From Eulemur rufifrons (taxonomy: Eukaryota > Chordata > Mammalia > Primates > Lemuridae), in NCBI RefSeq assembly GCF_041146395.1, contig NC_090985.1:1339501-1403500 (forward strand): a stretch of DNA of 64,000 bases. Reading direction: 5' to 3'. The first letter of the stretch is position 1; each line of letters starts with the position of its first letter. Under the pieces are notes generated by a model. The model made no database searches. It was not told the DNA's origin and saw only the letters and a program-made list of their open reading frames with translations. This document shows positions 40,215-52,637 of this stretch, one piece after another. Made by a program: the position numbers and the translations under genes.

Positions 40215-40795
40215 GTAAGCCGTGTTTTAAAAGAAATTTGTCCATTTCATCCAAATTGGTAAATTTATTGAGATGAAGTTGTTCACGCTGCTGCCTTCCT
40301 ATGTTTACTGCCAGTCATAGCCACAGTGACGCCCTTGTCACGCCTGACTCTGGTCATTCACATTTTCTTTCTTATTTTCTTCATCAGTGTATCAATTTTA
40401 TCAATCTTTTAAAATAATCAACTCTTAGCTTTGCCGTATGTTGCTTTCTGATTTCAGTGATTTCCGCCCTTTTCTTTATTATTTTCTTCCTTTGACTTTC
40501 CCTGGGTTTGCTTTGCCAGCCTTTTCTACCTCGCTAAGTTGGAAGCTTCCGTCGCTGATGTCAGACCTTTCTTCTTTTCTAACATCTGCATCTGGTGCTA
40601 TGCGTGTTCCTCTGAGTGGTGCTTTGGCTACAACCCATGAGCCCAGAATATTTTCTAACTCATATCATGATTTACTCTGTGACTCATGGGTATTTAGAAG
40701 TATGTTGCTTAATTTCCAAACATTTAGAGACTTTCTAGTTACCTTCCTGTTGTTGGTACCGAGTCTCATTCTGCCCGGAGTCTGACCCCTGCTCT
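40215..40795 (-). mobile_element. L1 ORF2 fragment, antisense
   Basis: TATCAATTTTATCAATCTTTT, CAACTCTTAGCTTTGCC, TTTCTGATTTCAGTGATTTC, GCTTTGGCTACAACCCATGAG and TTGCTTAATTTCCAAACATTT follow the antisense strand of L1 ORF2. No frame survives. Confidence 0.78.
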
Positions 40796-42329
40796 CTGTG
40801 TCTGCGTCACCCCAGGCTCACACGGCCATCATGAGATGTCCCAAGTGGCCTCGGTGCTTCTCAAGTTATTTCATGCACCCGGCCCCTTCCGAACCTAGGT
40901 GGGGAGAGGAGATGAGGAGACACAGTCTTGCCACTTTCTCTCTCTCACCGTCCCCTCTGCCATTTCTGTCCTATCTTTTGTTGTCAACTCCCCCTGTCAA
41001 CTTCTCCTTCCGGAATGCAGCTCACGCCTCACTGAGGACATGAACATGGCTCCAACCCAGGGGGAGGAACTGATGAGCCAACTCCTCTAAATTGCTTTGT
41101 GATATGCTAAATAAGGAAGGCAATGAGGGAGTTTGGAAAATTTCTTCTCGAGAAAAAAGCCTGGCTTGCAAGGCTATTATTCTGCCGCACAATCGCATTT
41201 CTGATTGTGAGGAGCTGGCGGCTCCCGTGCCCTCTGTTTCCGCGACACCAACTCCCAGGCTGGGCCAGGCCGGAGGTCACAGACCCAGGAGGGAGGAGAG
41301 AAAGCACAGTGACTTCTGTGGAAATGTCCCCCGTCCAGCGACAAGAGGAAGGTCTGCACACAATGAGGACAGCAGCTGCTTTCTGTGCGTAATCTGTGTT
41401 TCAGAAAGGGTTTTCCATTCACGGTGGTGTTCAAGCATTCACGATGGCTGTTATGGTCATCAAGCCAAGCAAGGTGACTACAGTCCCTGTCCCAGGCACC
41501 GGGATGGGGTGGCACTTCAGGGCCACAGCGAGACACGGCCGTGGGAACTGTGGGGTTTGGTTGTGGCTGGAGAGAGAGACTTGGGATGGGCGTGGGGAGG
41601 GGGGGTGCCGCAGGGACGCAGTGACAGGCACTGAGTGTGGTGACGCGTGGCTGTGGCCAGGCAGCGAGGACGCGTGGCGTGGATGGAATGCTGCCGAAGG
41701 GGTGACCCCTGCTCCTTCGCACCCCACCCGTGTTGAATCCCTGAGGAATCGCGTGACAGTCTCCTGTGTTTGGAGATGTTCGTCCACCTTAGATCAGACC
41801 AGTGGCCAAAGCAATCCTTAGGAAACAGAGCTTGCATTTCTAATCCGATCACCATTCCGTCTGTGGTCTTCAGGCAATCATTTACTGGTTACTTCACTAA
41901 ACACTGGCAGAGAGTCTCTGACGGATTTTCGTTGTTGTTATCGTTAATTCAAAGAATCAGCCTTTCTCCTGCAAACGATGAAAAGGAGCTGAGCAGCAGG
42001 GACAGCAGTGGGAGCCATCCCGGCAGGGTGACGCTGCCCTCGCTCAGGGGGCCCTTTCACGCCTCCCCGAACCCGTGCTGCTCTGTCCGCGGCTCCCACT
42101 CCCTTGAGTCAAACCCTCCACCTCCCCAGCGCACGAGCGAGGAGCTTCTCGTCCGTAGGACAGGCAGGTGTGCGCAGGTGTGTGTGCCTCTGCGGTCACG
42201 CCCCCCGGCACAGAACCCCAAAGCCCCTTCCGAGTGAGGGCAGATCCCGGACGCCTGCAGAAGGCTCACGTGTCAGCCAAGGCGTGATGGGGGAGGGGGG
42301 TGCTAAGAACTCGGGTCCTGAGACGTGAC

Positions 42330-42530
42330 ACCCAGGCGCAGGTGTGGCTGCCTGGCCACCCGCACGGTGGCACTGCACAAGCCGTGCAACTTCCTCCAGT
42401 CTCAGTTTCCTTTGCTTAACACGGGGATGATGATATCCCAGTGCATCTTGTTAGATCTCTGAGAAGAATAAACGAGAATACCCGTCTGAAGCGCCCAGCA
42501 CGCTCCTGACGCAGAGTAAGCTAAGACATT
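42330..42530 (+). mobile_element. MIR SINE, sense
   Basis: CAACTTCCTCCAGTCTCAGTT, AACACGGGGATGATGATATC, GAGAAGAATAAACGAGAATAC and GCGCCCAGCACGCTCC match sense MIR. Confidence 0.8.
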
Positions 42531-43779
42531 GACGCAGAGACAGCATCAGCTGCGGGTCACACTTTTGTTCGACGGTTTCCGCTGTAGGGGCCCCACCCCG
42601 AGTCTGGCTGCGGGAGTCCAGGACGCTCCTGTCCTGCAGGCTGCAAACCCTGCCCGGCTCTGAGCGGCGGCCTCCCCCGAGCACAGCCCCTGGTCTCCTT
42701 TGACAAGGGGACATCCCACAGTGACCAGGTCTTCCTCCCTGCCCACAGCCAGCTCAGAGGGCTGGGGGGGCCGCACCATGCAGGCTCTGATTCTGCCGGT
42801 ACAAAGGGCTCAGGAGAGCTCCGCAAGCCCACGTACCCCACCATGTACCCCACCGTGACTCAGACCGGCCACAGCAAGCTGCAAGCAACTGACTTGGCTG
42901 TCTCGGAGAGCAATCAATCTCCCCGAAACTGACGGCCCCTCCCAGGCAGGCAGCTGTGGTGCTGTGCGCGTCTGAGCTGCAGGACCGTCTGTGTCTGTGA
43001 AGGCATTACCAGGACAGACAGCATCCCTGTGGGTGCCCACGGCCCTTGGGAACCCACGGGGCTCACCCAGGGGCTGCTCAGGAATGGGGTCACCGTCCAG
43101 GGCTCCCTGCCTACCTCCTCCCTTCCGTAGACAGAGAGCAAGAGCATCCCTGGAGGAGCAGCAAGCCTGCTGTGGAGAAGCTGAGTGACCTTGGGCAGGT
43201 CGCCGCGCCCAGGTCCTCCCCGGCAGCGCAGCAGGCACCGAGGACCCAGTCCCGGTGCGCGGGGCAACGCCCAGAAACCGGGAGACAAAGAAGACACAGC
43301 CGTCGCACCTCATCGCATGTGCAAACTTCCTGGGGGGAGGCTTTGGGGACAGAGACTGATTATGGAAACCTGACATTTTGGAGGCTGCTCCTCTGAGACC
43401 TGGGGCTTAGAAAACAAATGATTCAACACGTTTTGTTCTCACTGGACACTGTGCTACATCAGCAGGGTGATTAAGGTCAGGGAGGGTGAGAACCGGGGCA
43501 GAGGCAGGGCTGGGGAGGGTGGGGCGGGTTGTGCACTGCACACAACATCCGGACACAACTGTGAGTCCACGATTTGCACAAGCTCCTTTGACGGTGCTGT
43601 GTTAATCACCTGTGTCAAGATGTCCAAAATGTCCCTTTTATCAAAACCACTGTGTCGCGTGGTCTGCGCCCAGCACCCCACGGTGCCCAATCGCTCAGGC
43701 CAGTGTGGACAAGCCTGCCAGGTTTTGTTCCTTGCTTCTTGAACACGACCTTCTTCGATGAGGCAGTGACAGTGGGATG

Positions 43780-43890
43780 CAGAGAGTGGCAGGCTGAGGC
43801 TCCGTCCCCCAGAGTTTGAGTAATGGCTCTGCCCTTGGTGGCTGTGTGAACTTGGGCAGGTTGCACGACCTCTCTGTGTCTCACAGCCAG
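43780..43890 (+). mobile_element. MIR SINE fragment, sense
   Basis: GTGGCTGTGTGAACTTGGGC, then AGGTTGCACGACCTCTCTGTG, matches the 5' half of sense MIR. Confidence 0.7.
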
Positions 43891-44750
43891 GGCTCTTCCT
43901 CTGCCCCCAGCTGCTCCTCCCTAGAGGGTCAGGGGGAGGCAGGGAAGGGGATCCTGCCCCGTTTGGCTGGAGAGCCACGGGCAGCCCTCCCAGCCTGGCC
44001 GAGCAGACGGAGGACCGGTGCGCCGGCTCCTGTGCTCCTCCATTCAGGGTGCGCGACGCACTCAGCCTCGGGTGCCGTCCGGGGCCCATTCGAGAGCCTG
44101 ACCGGAAGCCTAGGGTCGCTTCTCCCTCCTGGAGTTGTCCTGCTCAGGCCAGCGGCAGAAGGGGTGCAGGGCAGCGCCCTCCCGATCCATGGGACCCGGT
44201 GCACACGTGCCCCTGGCGGAGCCCTGACCGGGACGGGCTCCTGACTCAGCGGCTCGGAGGGAGCTCGCCCTGGATCGTGCCCATTCGCACAGCCCGGCCG
44301 TGGCAGGGGCGGCAGGCGTCCCGGGACTGGCATGACGAGGCTGCGGAAGGCTGCAGGGGAAATCGAGTCCCGCTTTGTGTTTCAGCCTGGCCTCTCTCCT
44401 GGGGCCAGGCTTGCGACTGGACGTCTTCACTGGGGCACCCCGGGATGTGGCTTTCAGCCCCACAACGCCGTCATCTGTGGTTCTGTAGTTAAGACCCAGA
44501 GCCTCCTGCCCGCCACCATTGCACAGGACCCTGCCAACCCCTCCCTGTCCCCAACAGGCTTCCCTGTGCGTACGACGTTTCTGTCCATGACGGTGGTCCC
44601 GGAAGATTATGACGGAGCTGAAAAGTTCTATCGCCTAGTGATGTCATAGCACAAGGCGTCACCATTTGTTCACGGTGACGCTGGTGTCAGCAAACCTACT
44701 GTGCCACCCGTTACTCTCTGCCCACCCGTGTCCCAGCCCTGGAGGCTCTG

Positions 44751-45155
<405 letters not shown>

Positions 45156-45169
45156 CTTTGCCTTCTGAA

Positions 45170-45530
45170 GCCCTTTCCCCTCAGCTCTGCTCCCCAGGCT
45201 CCCTGAGCCACACAGCCCTCTGTGCCCGGTCCTTCCTGTGGTCTCTTGCCGCCCACCTACCCACCCCAGATGGCCACATTAATCAGCGGTAGCTCCCCAT
45301 TATCCACAGAGTGAAGGCCGACCATGGCCCGGCTCCATCCGAGCCTCCCAGCCTCCTCTCCTACATGCACCCCCATTCCAGCCCAGCTGCTCTTCTCCAT
45401 TGTCCCTGAACCAGGAACGTCCATCCTCATTGACCAGCCAAAGTCTCCAAGGCCTGGCTCCATTGCCCCTTCCTCCAGGAAGCCTTCCCTGACTTTCTGC
45501 GTCCCACTTCAGAGGTGCGTTTACTATGAA
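45170..45530 (+). mobile_element. L2 LINE 3' fragment, sense
   Basis: GCTCCCCATTATCCACAGAG, GTGAAGGCCGACCATGGCCC, TCCTCCAGGAAGCCTTCCC and TGACTTTCTGCGTCCC match the L2 3' region. A 113-codon open frame here is not a gene. Confidence 0.72.
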
Positions 45531-45813
45531 GCTAACGGGCTTACGATCCAGAGCACTTCCCTTGCTTGGGGCCCTTCTAAGACCCTGGGAGGCACGCTCC
45601 CTGACAGTATGTTCACGTGGTCATATATTTTAGTAAAATTTCTGAAAGATATTAACTGCAATTGATTAAAACTACTGCCTCTTTCTGTTCCAACCCCTCA
45701 CCACTGGGCTCACTTCCCCTCCAGTCTGGAAGCCTTCGAGAATCTGCAGCATTTGGGGGATCAGGCCAAGGAGAAGAGTTGGGTTACGTTTAGTCTGGGT
45801 TTAGTGGTAGATA

Positions 45814-47084
45814 TTAGGCTAAGTATGAAACGTCCGATTTCTTTAAGCACTAAGTTTGACAGTTGATATCTCTGGCATTTCACATTGACGCTTCCTGTTT
45901 TATTTTTATTGTGAAGGTACATTCTCATTCTTTCACAAGCATGGTTTGGCTTGTGATTATCTTTCAAATTTTTTTGAGAGCAATTTTTGTGAAACCACAG
46001 GTAACTCAAAAATTCGTGTTATTTTCAAATATGAGTTCCGTTGTGAGATCAATGCAGCACACACAACTCAAAATATCAATGAAGTGTTTGGGAAGGATGT
46101 GGCTAACGAATGCATGGTGTGTAGATGGTTTGAGGGGTTCTGTGCTGGTGATTTTAATCTTGAAAATGAGTCACGTGGGCGACCTGACACCAAGGTGGAT
46201 AATGATGGGCTGAAAGCTGTAGTGGAAGCGAATCCATCTCAACCTACGTGTGAATTAGCAGCAAGGTTTGATGTTTCTATTCCAACAATATTGGACCATC
46301 TGAAACAAATGGGCAAGGTAAAGAAGCTGGGTAGATGGGTTCTGCATGAATTAAAGGAGCGTCAGAAGAGAAATCGTCTCAAAGCTTGCCTTTCTTTGTT
46401 GTCACGACGTAAAGGTGAACCATTTCTACACAGTATTGTCACATGTGATGAAAAATGGATTCTCTTTGACAATCGCAAGTGTTCGACACAATGGCTGGAG
46501 AAAGATGAAGCACTGAAACACAGTCCAAAACCAAATATTCATCAAAAATGCTAATGGTGTCCTTTAGGTGGTCCAGGGCTGGTATCATTCTTCATGACGC
46601 CTGGTCAGTCGATGACAGCGGATGTTCACTACGGCCAACTGGATGAAATGATGAGGACACTTGCGATTAAGCAGCTGAGACTGGTCAGTAGAGACAGGTT
46701 GATCCTCTTACAAGACAATTCTGCTCAACCGCGTGCCGCACACACAGCGCTGCTCAAACTACAGCAGCAGGACTTGGAAACTCTGTCATCCATGGGATTC
46801 ACCAGACCTCGCACCAACTGACTGTCACTTCTTCCGCGCTTTGGACCCCTTCTTACAAGGACAAATATTCAATTCTCAACAAGCTGTGGAAGCCACATTT
46901 TGCGATTTCATCACCACTCGCTCTCCAGGCTTCTTCGCTGCTGGCATAGACAAGCTACCGCTAAGATGGCAAAACTGTGTCGCCAGTTTAGGCGCACACT
47001 TTGATTAACTGCACTGCTTCTTGTTTGAGATATAATAAGCTAAACTTTTGATTCAAAAAAGACATTTCACATTTTATGACCTAA
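45814..47084 (+). mobile_element. Full-length mariner transposon (Hsmar2-like)
   Basis: The element is 1271 bp and is flanked by TA on both sides (45812-45813 and 47085-47086). Its ends, TTAGGCTAAGTATGAAACGTC and GACATTTCACATTTTATGAC followed by CTAA, are imperfect inverted repeats. The inside carries one transposase frame in + orientation. Length and sequence agree with the Hsmar2 class of primate mariners; the subfamily name is from memory. It is independent of the Tigger1 copy. Confidence 0.9.
45946..47008 (+). pseudogene. Mariner transposase remnant
   Basis: The first piece (45946-46554) holds the N-terminal DNA-binding half (INEVFGKDVANE, CRWFEGFCAGDF, ARFDVSIPTILDHLKQMGKV) and the catalytic stretch TCDEKWI (Asp at 46447). 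The second (46594-46821) holds the second Asp in LLQDN (46714). The third, in another frame, holds the third Asp region (codon at 46820) and the C-terminus ending ASLGAHFD at 47008. So the D-D-D triad is still encoded, but at least two frame breaks (about 46545-46575 and about 46785) and loss of the expected start make it non-functional. Confidence 0.88.
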
Positions 47085-47086
47085 TA

Positions 47087-49014
47087 TATACTTGGCTCTC
47101 GGTGACTCTTACATAAAGAGGTCACAGAGAGCAAAGTTCCGCAGGCTGTTTACTGAGTGGCAGGGAGGACTCAAGCGAGGTCTGTCTGTCGGCCGATGAC
47201 TCAAAGAACACACTCCACTGGCTTTCCCACGCTTCGAGACTCGCGGACAGGCCTTTGGCTCGGCAGCTGTGGGTGGGCCTGTCTGTCCTCGCGCCCCTCC
47301 CGCTCCGGGCGGCCTCTGGCCTGCCCGTCCCCTGCACCGGCCTGGACAGCCCGGCCCGGCTCCTCCCTTGGTCTGAAATGCTGCTCTTACTGAATCCGTG
47401 CTGGTTTGACATGAAACACCGACACCAGGGAAGACGAGAGGAAGCTCCTAAGGCACCACGTAGTGTGGACGTCAGAGACACCTGGTCAGGAGCGACGTCC
47501 AGTCAAAGAGCAGCAATGGGGATTCATCAGCACCTGAGAAAACTGGACACGCCGGACATCGTGCAGCTCACGTGCGGCAGAACTTTGGTGGAGGCTTCCC
47601 CAGAAACGGTATCGCCAGTACTGGGTAATGAAGCTAAAAGAAGCAATTCTAAACCACGTCTCAGCGAAAATCAAAGATTGATCAACTGTGCAAGAAGACT
47701 GCCAATGTTTCTATTTTCTGCAGAAATGAAGTCACAAAAGCAGTTGAAATGTGAAGAGATCAAAGGTCAGCCGGGAAGGGGAGGAATAAACATGCCCAGA
47801 GGCAGGTCAGGCACGCGGTTAACTGGGAAAATTACGTTAAGTTTTTATGGATTCTGTGATGTCTGTGGTATCTATATTTTTATCTTTCTTTACAACTGAG
47901 GTTTTTAAAAAATCTTTTTTATTATTTGTAATTTGCTGTGACTTATTTTCTCATCCTATGTATTCACTTTTGTACTTACTTTTGTTTTCATAATTTTGCA
48001 TTACTTTACTAAGGAGGGTTTATGCCCAAATGGCATAAACTTTAGGGCCCAGAAAACCGGGATCTGCCCCGTCCCTCCCCCCAAGTAGGACCAAGTTCTC
48101 CGTCTCTCTGCAGCCCTGCTGCCTTGGCCTGTTCTGCCAAAACATCCCGCATCCCAGCTGAGGACGTGGCCTCTGTCCCCGCTGAACTAATCCGCAAGCC
48201 CGCACCGTCTGTGGACCTGAACCGCGTCCTGCCACACCCCGCCAGCTCCACAGCAACAGCTCTCGGCAACAGCATCGGTTCCTGACCATGTGCAAGGCCC
48301 AGAGCCTCTCCTGAAAACTCCGTCTGGAAGTCCTGAGAACTTTCCAGATCTCGTAAGGGGAACAGGATTTTAGAAGCTAATTTGTTTATTATCAATTTGT
48401 TTCATTGATAAGAGCTCTTGAAAATGCATCTGTTTATTGGACACATTTTGTACAACGTATAAAAATCAGTGGCAAATGTCACATGTAAGTAAAAATAGAT
48501 CCAACAAACGAAGGCTCCAGCAGCCTTGCTCGAGGCGCCGTTTCCTCACAGGCAGCAGCAGGAATCTAAGTCAAGGCACCCAGATGCCCTGGGACCCAGA
48601 GAAGCCCAGGACGAAGCTGTTTTCCTTTGCGTTTTCACCTGCTCCGAGCCAGGCCTCGAGGGGGCCCTCTGGGGAGACAGTCGACAGAGACAAGCTCCAC
48701 TGCACGGAAAGTGCTGAGATACAGCAAATACCGGCTGCTGCTCGCCGAACCCTTAAACCGGCTTCGCGCGGCACCCTTGGTTCCTGCCCCTGCGCCTCAC
48801 CATGGCCTCACCTGTCCCTTCCCAAGGAGGCTCCACCTGGAGGGGCTTGGAGCATCACCGTCACTGGGGCACAGGAGGGACCCTTCTGGGCATGTCCAGC
48901 CGCAGAGGCACGTGTTCAAGGACACACAGAGGAAACCTACAGGGCACCAGTGTCCACAGTGCAGGGACAGGGCAGACCACGGAAGGGAAAGGTTCGCAAG
49001 GGCTGTGTTTGTGA
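47087..49014. other. Unique intronic DNA, nothing identified
   Basis: Bases 47150-47500 and 48050-48350 are GC-rich; 47830-48010 is AT-rich. Open frames (up to 214 codons at 47255) lack known motifs. No repeat or exon is supported. Confidence 0.45.
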
Positions 49015-49150
49015 AGCACCTACTATGTGCTAGCTCTTGCCTACACCATCAGCTATGACTCCCACGACAGCCCAGCAAGGAAGGCGATCCTTCCCTAAAT
49101 TTGTAAATGGGGAAACTGAGTCTCAAGGGCCGTGAGGAGCTTCCAGAAGA
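49015..49150 (-). mobile_element. MIR SINE, antisense
   Basis: GAAGCACCTACTATGTGCTAG, then TAAATGGGGAAACTGAGTCTC, is a typical antisense MIR. Confidence 0.85.
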
Positions 49151-49349
49151 TAACTGATGTAGTCATGACCTTTAACAGACGGCCCAAACATGAACGATCT
49201 CATTTAATGTAATCCTCACAGGGTGGAAATGGTAATCATCGTTAAATGCAGCTACATTTTTTTTTTTTTTTTTTTTGAGTGCTGGCGCCCTCTCCAAGGT
49301 ATTTTTCTTTGAGCAATTCCATACAGTAGGTGCAGCACAGGTGGGAAGG

Positions 49350-49560
49350 GCACAGGCTTCCAAACCAGACGACCCCGGTTTAGAATCCCAGCTCTCCCCG
49401 CTCCGTGAGCCCTGGGGAAGCCGAGCAGCTTCTCCAAGGACCAGCTTCCCCAAGGACCAGCTTCCCCATCAGGCAAACCGGATGGCGATCGTTACTCTGA
49501 GGGTTAAATAGCCGCACACACAAAATGCTTAGCGCGTGTAAGTGCGTAATAAACGGAACT
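49350..49560 (+). mobile_element. MIR SINE, sense
   Basis: CTTCCAAACCAGACGACCCC, GGTTTAGAATCCCAGCTCTC, CCCCATCAGGCAAACCGG, GAGGGTTAAATAGCCGC and AATGCTTAGCGCGTGTAAG run through most of a sense MIR. Confidence 0.8.
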
Positions 49561-49829
49561 GACCTTGAGGTATCGGGCCTCTCGGGGTTTCACAAATAAG
49601 AGGGCTGACACTCGGGAGGGCAGCGAGCTTAAGGTTCCCCGACCAGTGGCAGAGCCAGGACTATGAGCTGACCTGACTGACACGCAGGCCAGTGCTCTGT
49701 CCCCTGTGGACACCAGACAACCGCTTGTCGCCAGGCCGGTCCCCGTCACCAGGAAACACGCACATCCCTGTTAGCCAACTCGCCACATGCAGGAAGCCCA
49801 TAAGGCACTTCAGAAATATTTCCTTCCAA

Positions 49830-50680
49830 AACAGCCCACGTGGTTGAAAACGGTGTCACTTTTAATAGCGAACATCAGTTACCTAAAAAGTTCACCGACA
49901 CGGACCAGTTCCAGAGTCTTAGATGCCAGAATTCAGAGCCATTATGGTCTTTTTCTACATTAGAACTTATTAGAAGCTGTAACCTCAGAGTCTTGGAACC
50001 ATGTCAATTTTATAGGCACTGTTCTTTCTACTGTGGCCAGACAGGATAATTTAAGGACATTTTCCTTGATATCATTTCATTTTCCATTTAAGTCATGGCA
50101 GTAGTATTGGATTTGAACAATTTACTACACACAGAGCAGCTGAGGGCTGCAGATTCTGAGTCTGCTCCGACCGTGTGCCTGGCAGGGTAAATATTTGCGG
50201 GAGGAAGATTAACTAGCAAGCGGCGTGTTCCGAATGGCGGCGTGTGTCATTAACCCAGCAAGGAAAGAAACCGGAGAGACAGCAGTTCTCCGCATCACAA
50301 CTTACACGCAGCAACTGGACTTCTGTTTGAGCTATTTCTTTTTCAGACTAATGAAGGTCCACGTTATTTTTTAAAATTACCCCCATTTCCACCATAACCT
50401 TGTTTATTTTAAGTTCACATCCTAAGCCTGTGATGGCCATAAATCTAGTACAATTTTCCACACTTATTTGAGTTCAGAGACACATCATACTTTATGCATT
50501 CATCGCTTGCATTTTGTTCAGAAAAATAAACGGCATTACTGGAAAAGGTGATTGGGAAATTAATCCTTTGGAACAAGAATGCATTAATGCAAAGATTACA
50601 GGGAATGAATGAATAGCTTACCTGTGATTTCTCCTTTGGATAAATGTAGTCATCTGTTTCAGAGCAGTTTTCCTAAGGAG
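49830..50680. promoter_or_regulatory. Candidate conserved non-coding element or enhancer
   Basis: This is 850 bases of repeat-free, CpG-poor, AT-moderate DNA 1-2 kb from the CpG island. It is rich in short homeodomain, POU and forkhead-like words: TAATCC at 50561, the exact palindrome GCATTAATGC at 50581-50590 running into ATTAATGCAAAG, AGATTA at 50593 and AAATAAAC at 50525. Conservation cannot be tested here, so the call rests on composition and position only. Confidence 0.35.
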
Positions 50681-51589
50681 GTAGGGTTTTGCTCTTTCTC
50701 CCTGTTTGTCCACATAGCTGGAATGTGGCTCAGGCTGAGCCATCCGTGAAGATGTGGCTTAATCAAAACCCAGCGTATAAATCACATCAAAGCCAGGGCG
50801 CCCTGGCTACAGGATGCCCTAAACCCACCGTGCAGGCTCCCGCAGACCACAGGCAGAGACTGCGGCTCGTGCCAAGGGGAGGCTCAGCGGGGGCGAGGGG
50901 ACGAGAAGACGAGCCCCAGAGCCTCGGGGACCAGATCCCTAACTCACCGGGGACCTGGTTTATGGGAAAGAGCAAGACTGCATCCCTGCTAAGCCAGAAA
51001 CGCGGGTCCTCTGGCTGGGGTCCCGGGGGCTCGGGAAAACCCACCGGGAAATTAAGGAAAACCTGGCAGTCGGTGGGTGCACAGTGGGTGGGAGGAGCTT
51101 CTCCCAGGAACAACGCTCGAGGGTGCGAAGGGACTTTTCTCCTGGGCCCAGGGCCATATCCTGACGGGTCACTGTGACCCCACTGTGCATCTGTGAGGAG
51201 GTCTGTCACCTTGGACTGTCCAACAGCTTCCTTTCCAGAACTTTCCCCGTGGGCGACAGAGACTCTCTTACGAGATTCAGCTCCATAACACAGTCCCCAA
51301 CACAGTCCCCAGAGCCGGTCTCCACCTCCCCAGGGACAATGGGGATCCTGGAAAGCCTGGAGGAAGCTTTCCGCCAGGGACCGGGACAAATCCCACGGAG
51401 CCTGGCGAACTTTCCCTGAAGTTCCATCGGTGGTGACCTTCAGCAGCTGCGCTGAGAAAAATCCGTTCTATGTCACCGCCAGTCACAAGAAGAGACTGAA
51501 TTTTGGGGACCGAACTTGACAAGAAGGAATTTCTAACTTTGATTCAGTTTCCCCTCGCACTGCCCAAGCCCCCGGCGGCAGGGGCGGAG
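50681..51589. other. Unique DNA next to the CpG island
   Basis: GC content rises towards the island. No repeat or exon was recognised. If CTXND1 starts in the island, this is the first part of its intron. Confidence 0.45.
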
Positions 51590-52330
51590 GGTCCCCAGGT
51601 GGGAGGGTCCCCAGGTGGGGAGGCTTCCCGAGGGGGGAGGCGTCGATTCGGCCCTGCGCCCCGCCCGGACACGGCGTCGCGCTCCCGCGCGCTTTGGCGA
51701 CCCGAGCCCCGGCGTGACCGGGCGCTGCAGCGCAGGAGCCGGCACCGGGCAGCTGGTACCGCCGCGCCGCAGCCTTCCGCCGAGAGGGGACCCGGCCCGG
51801 TGTCCACGCGGGTCCCCTCGCAGCGGCGGCGGCGGGGCTCAGCGCGACTTCCGCGGGCAGATCGTCCCCGCGGCCGGGAACCCGCGCGGCGCCCTCGCGG
51901 CGCCCACGATGCTGAGCCCCCGCCCGGGAAGCTCCCGCGTCCCTTACCTGGAGAGGCCCGTCCCGTGCGCCGCGGGGTCCTGGCGGGGCCGGCGCCGAGC
52001 CTGGGCGACCGCGGATCGCTCGCTGCGGCGCTGCCCGGCGCGGGGGGCGCGGGAGGCGAGGAGGGTGCTGGCGAGCTGGGGACGCAGACGAGCGGGGCGC
52101 GCGGGGCGAGCGGGGGGCGCGGGGGGCACAGGCGCGGGGCGAGCCGGCGGGGCGCTGGCGAGCTGGGGGCGCCGGGGCGCGGGGGCGCAGACGTGGGGGC
52201 CACGGCCCAGGCCGGCTCGGCGGAGCGGCTGAGTCAGCGCCGGGAGCCCGGGCGCCCAGGGGTTCGGGGCGGCCGCTGTTCCAGCGGAAGCGCGGAGAGA
52301 ACTTCAGACCGGGAGGGGCCGCGGCTGCTG
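51590..52330 (-). promoter_or_regulatory. CTXND1: CpG island, probable CTXND1 promoter
   Basis: About 740 bases are very GC-rich with CpG at near-random frequency and several GGGGCG/CCGCCC boxes, sharply different from both flanks. There is no TATA box. A consensus splice donor on the - strand lies within it. It is the only clear CpG island upstream (on -) of the CTXND1 coding exon in the window, and its direction fits. A bidirectional or unrelated non-coding promoter is also possible. Confidence 0.6.
51948..52230 (-). other. CTXND1: Predicted non-coding exon 1 of CTXND1
   Basis: On the - strand the sequence GGCCTCTCCAG/GTAAGGGACG places a near-perfect donor after base 51948. The transcription start is unknown, so the right limit is only a guess within the island. 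The exon would splice to the acceptor at 16834, giving an intron of about 35 kb, or to intermediate exons not visible here. Large open frames over the exon come from GC content. Confidence 0.45.
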
Positions 52331-52582
52331 CGGGCGCACGAGACGGTCTGGGCGCTTCTGACGTGCCGCTTCCTCCACATCCTCCCTGACGGGTTAAGAA
52401 GAAAAAGAAAAAACAAACAGCCCTCTCCAAGGCTCCGCCTGCTTTATGCGTAACAGCAGGACAAATATTTCCATGAAAGTTGGGGCAAGACCAGGAGGCA
52501 GGTTTGGAAAGTCTGGTCCATGCCATGAGGCAAGAGAAGGAAATGAGCTGTAAAAATACGGAAGTTGTGCCTTTGTTTTTTG

Positions 52583-52637
52583 TTAAATATATATATATTT
52601 AAATTTATTTGTTAAATAAATATATATATTTAATTGG
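52583..52637. repeat. AT-rich palindrome pair
   Basis: TTAAATATATATATATTTAA (52583-52602) is a perfect 20-bp palindrome. A near copy (TTAAATAAATATATATATTTAA) starts 29 bases later, both preceded by TG. It lies about 250 bases beyond the edge of the CpG island. Confidence 0.9.

Larger units (their letters stand above)
40796..44755. other. Unique intronic DNA with two MIRs
   Basis: The sequence has mixed composition. Bases 41095-41240 are AT-moderate and CpG-poor. Bases 42550-44320 are GC-rich with many short frames on both strands. No exon is identifiable. Confidence 0.45.

Noticed and set aside
45324..45665. 113-codon open frame as a novel gene
   Set aside because: It coincides with an L2 3' fragment.
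45946..46554. Functional mariner transposase
   Set aside because: The frame stops at 46554 after a frame break, and the catalytic residues are split over different frames.
51483..52526. 347-codon open frame on - across the CpG island
   Set aside because: Stops are rare in such GC-rich DNA and overlapping frames of similar length exist on the other strand. The composition (Arg/Pro/Ala/Gly) is that of a CpG island.
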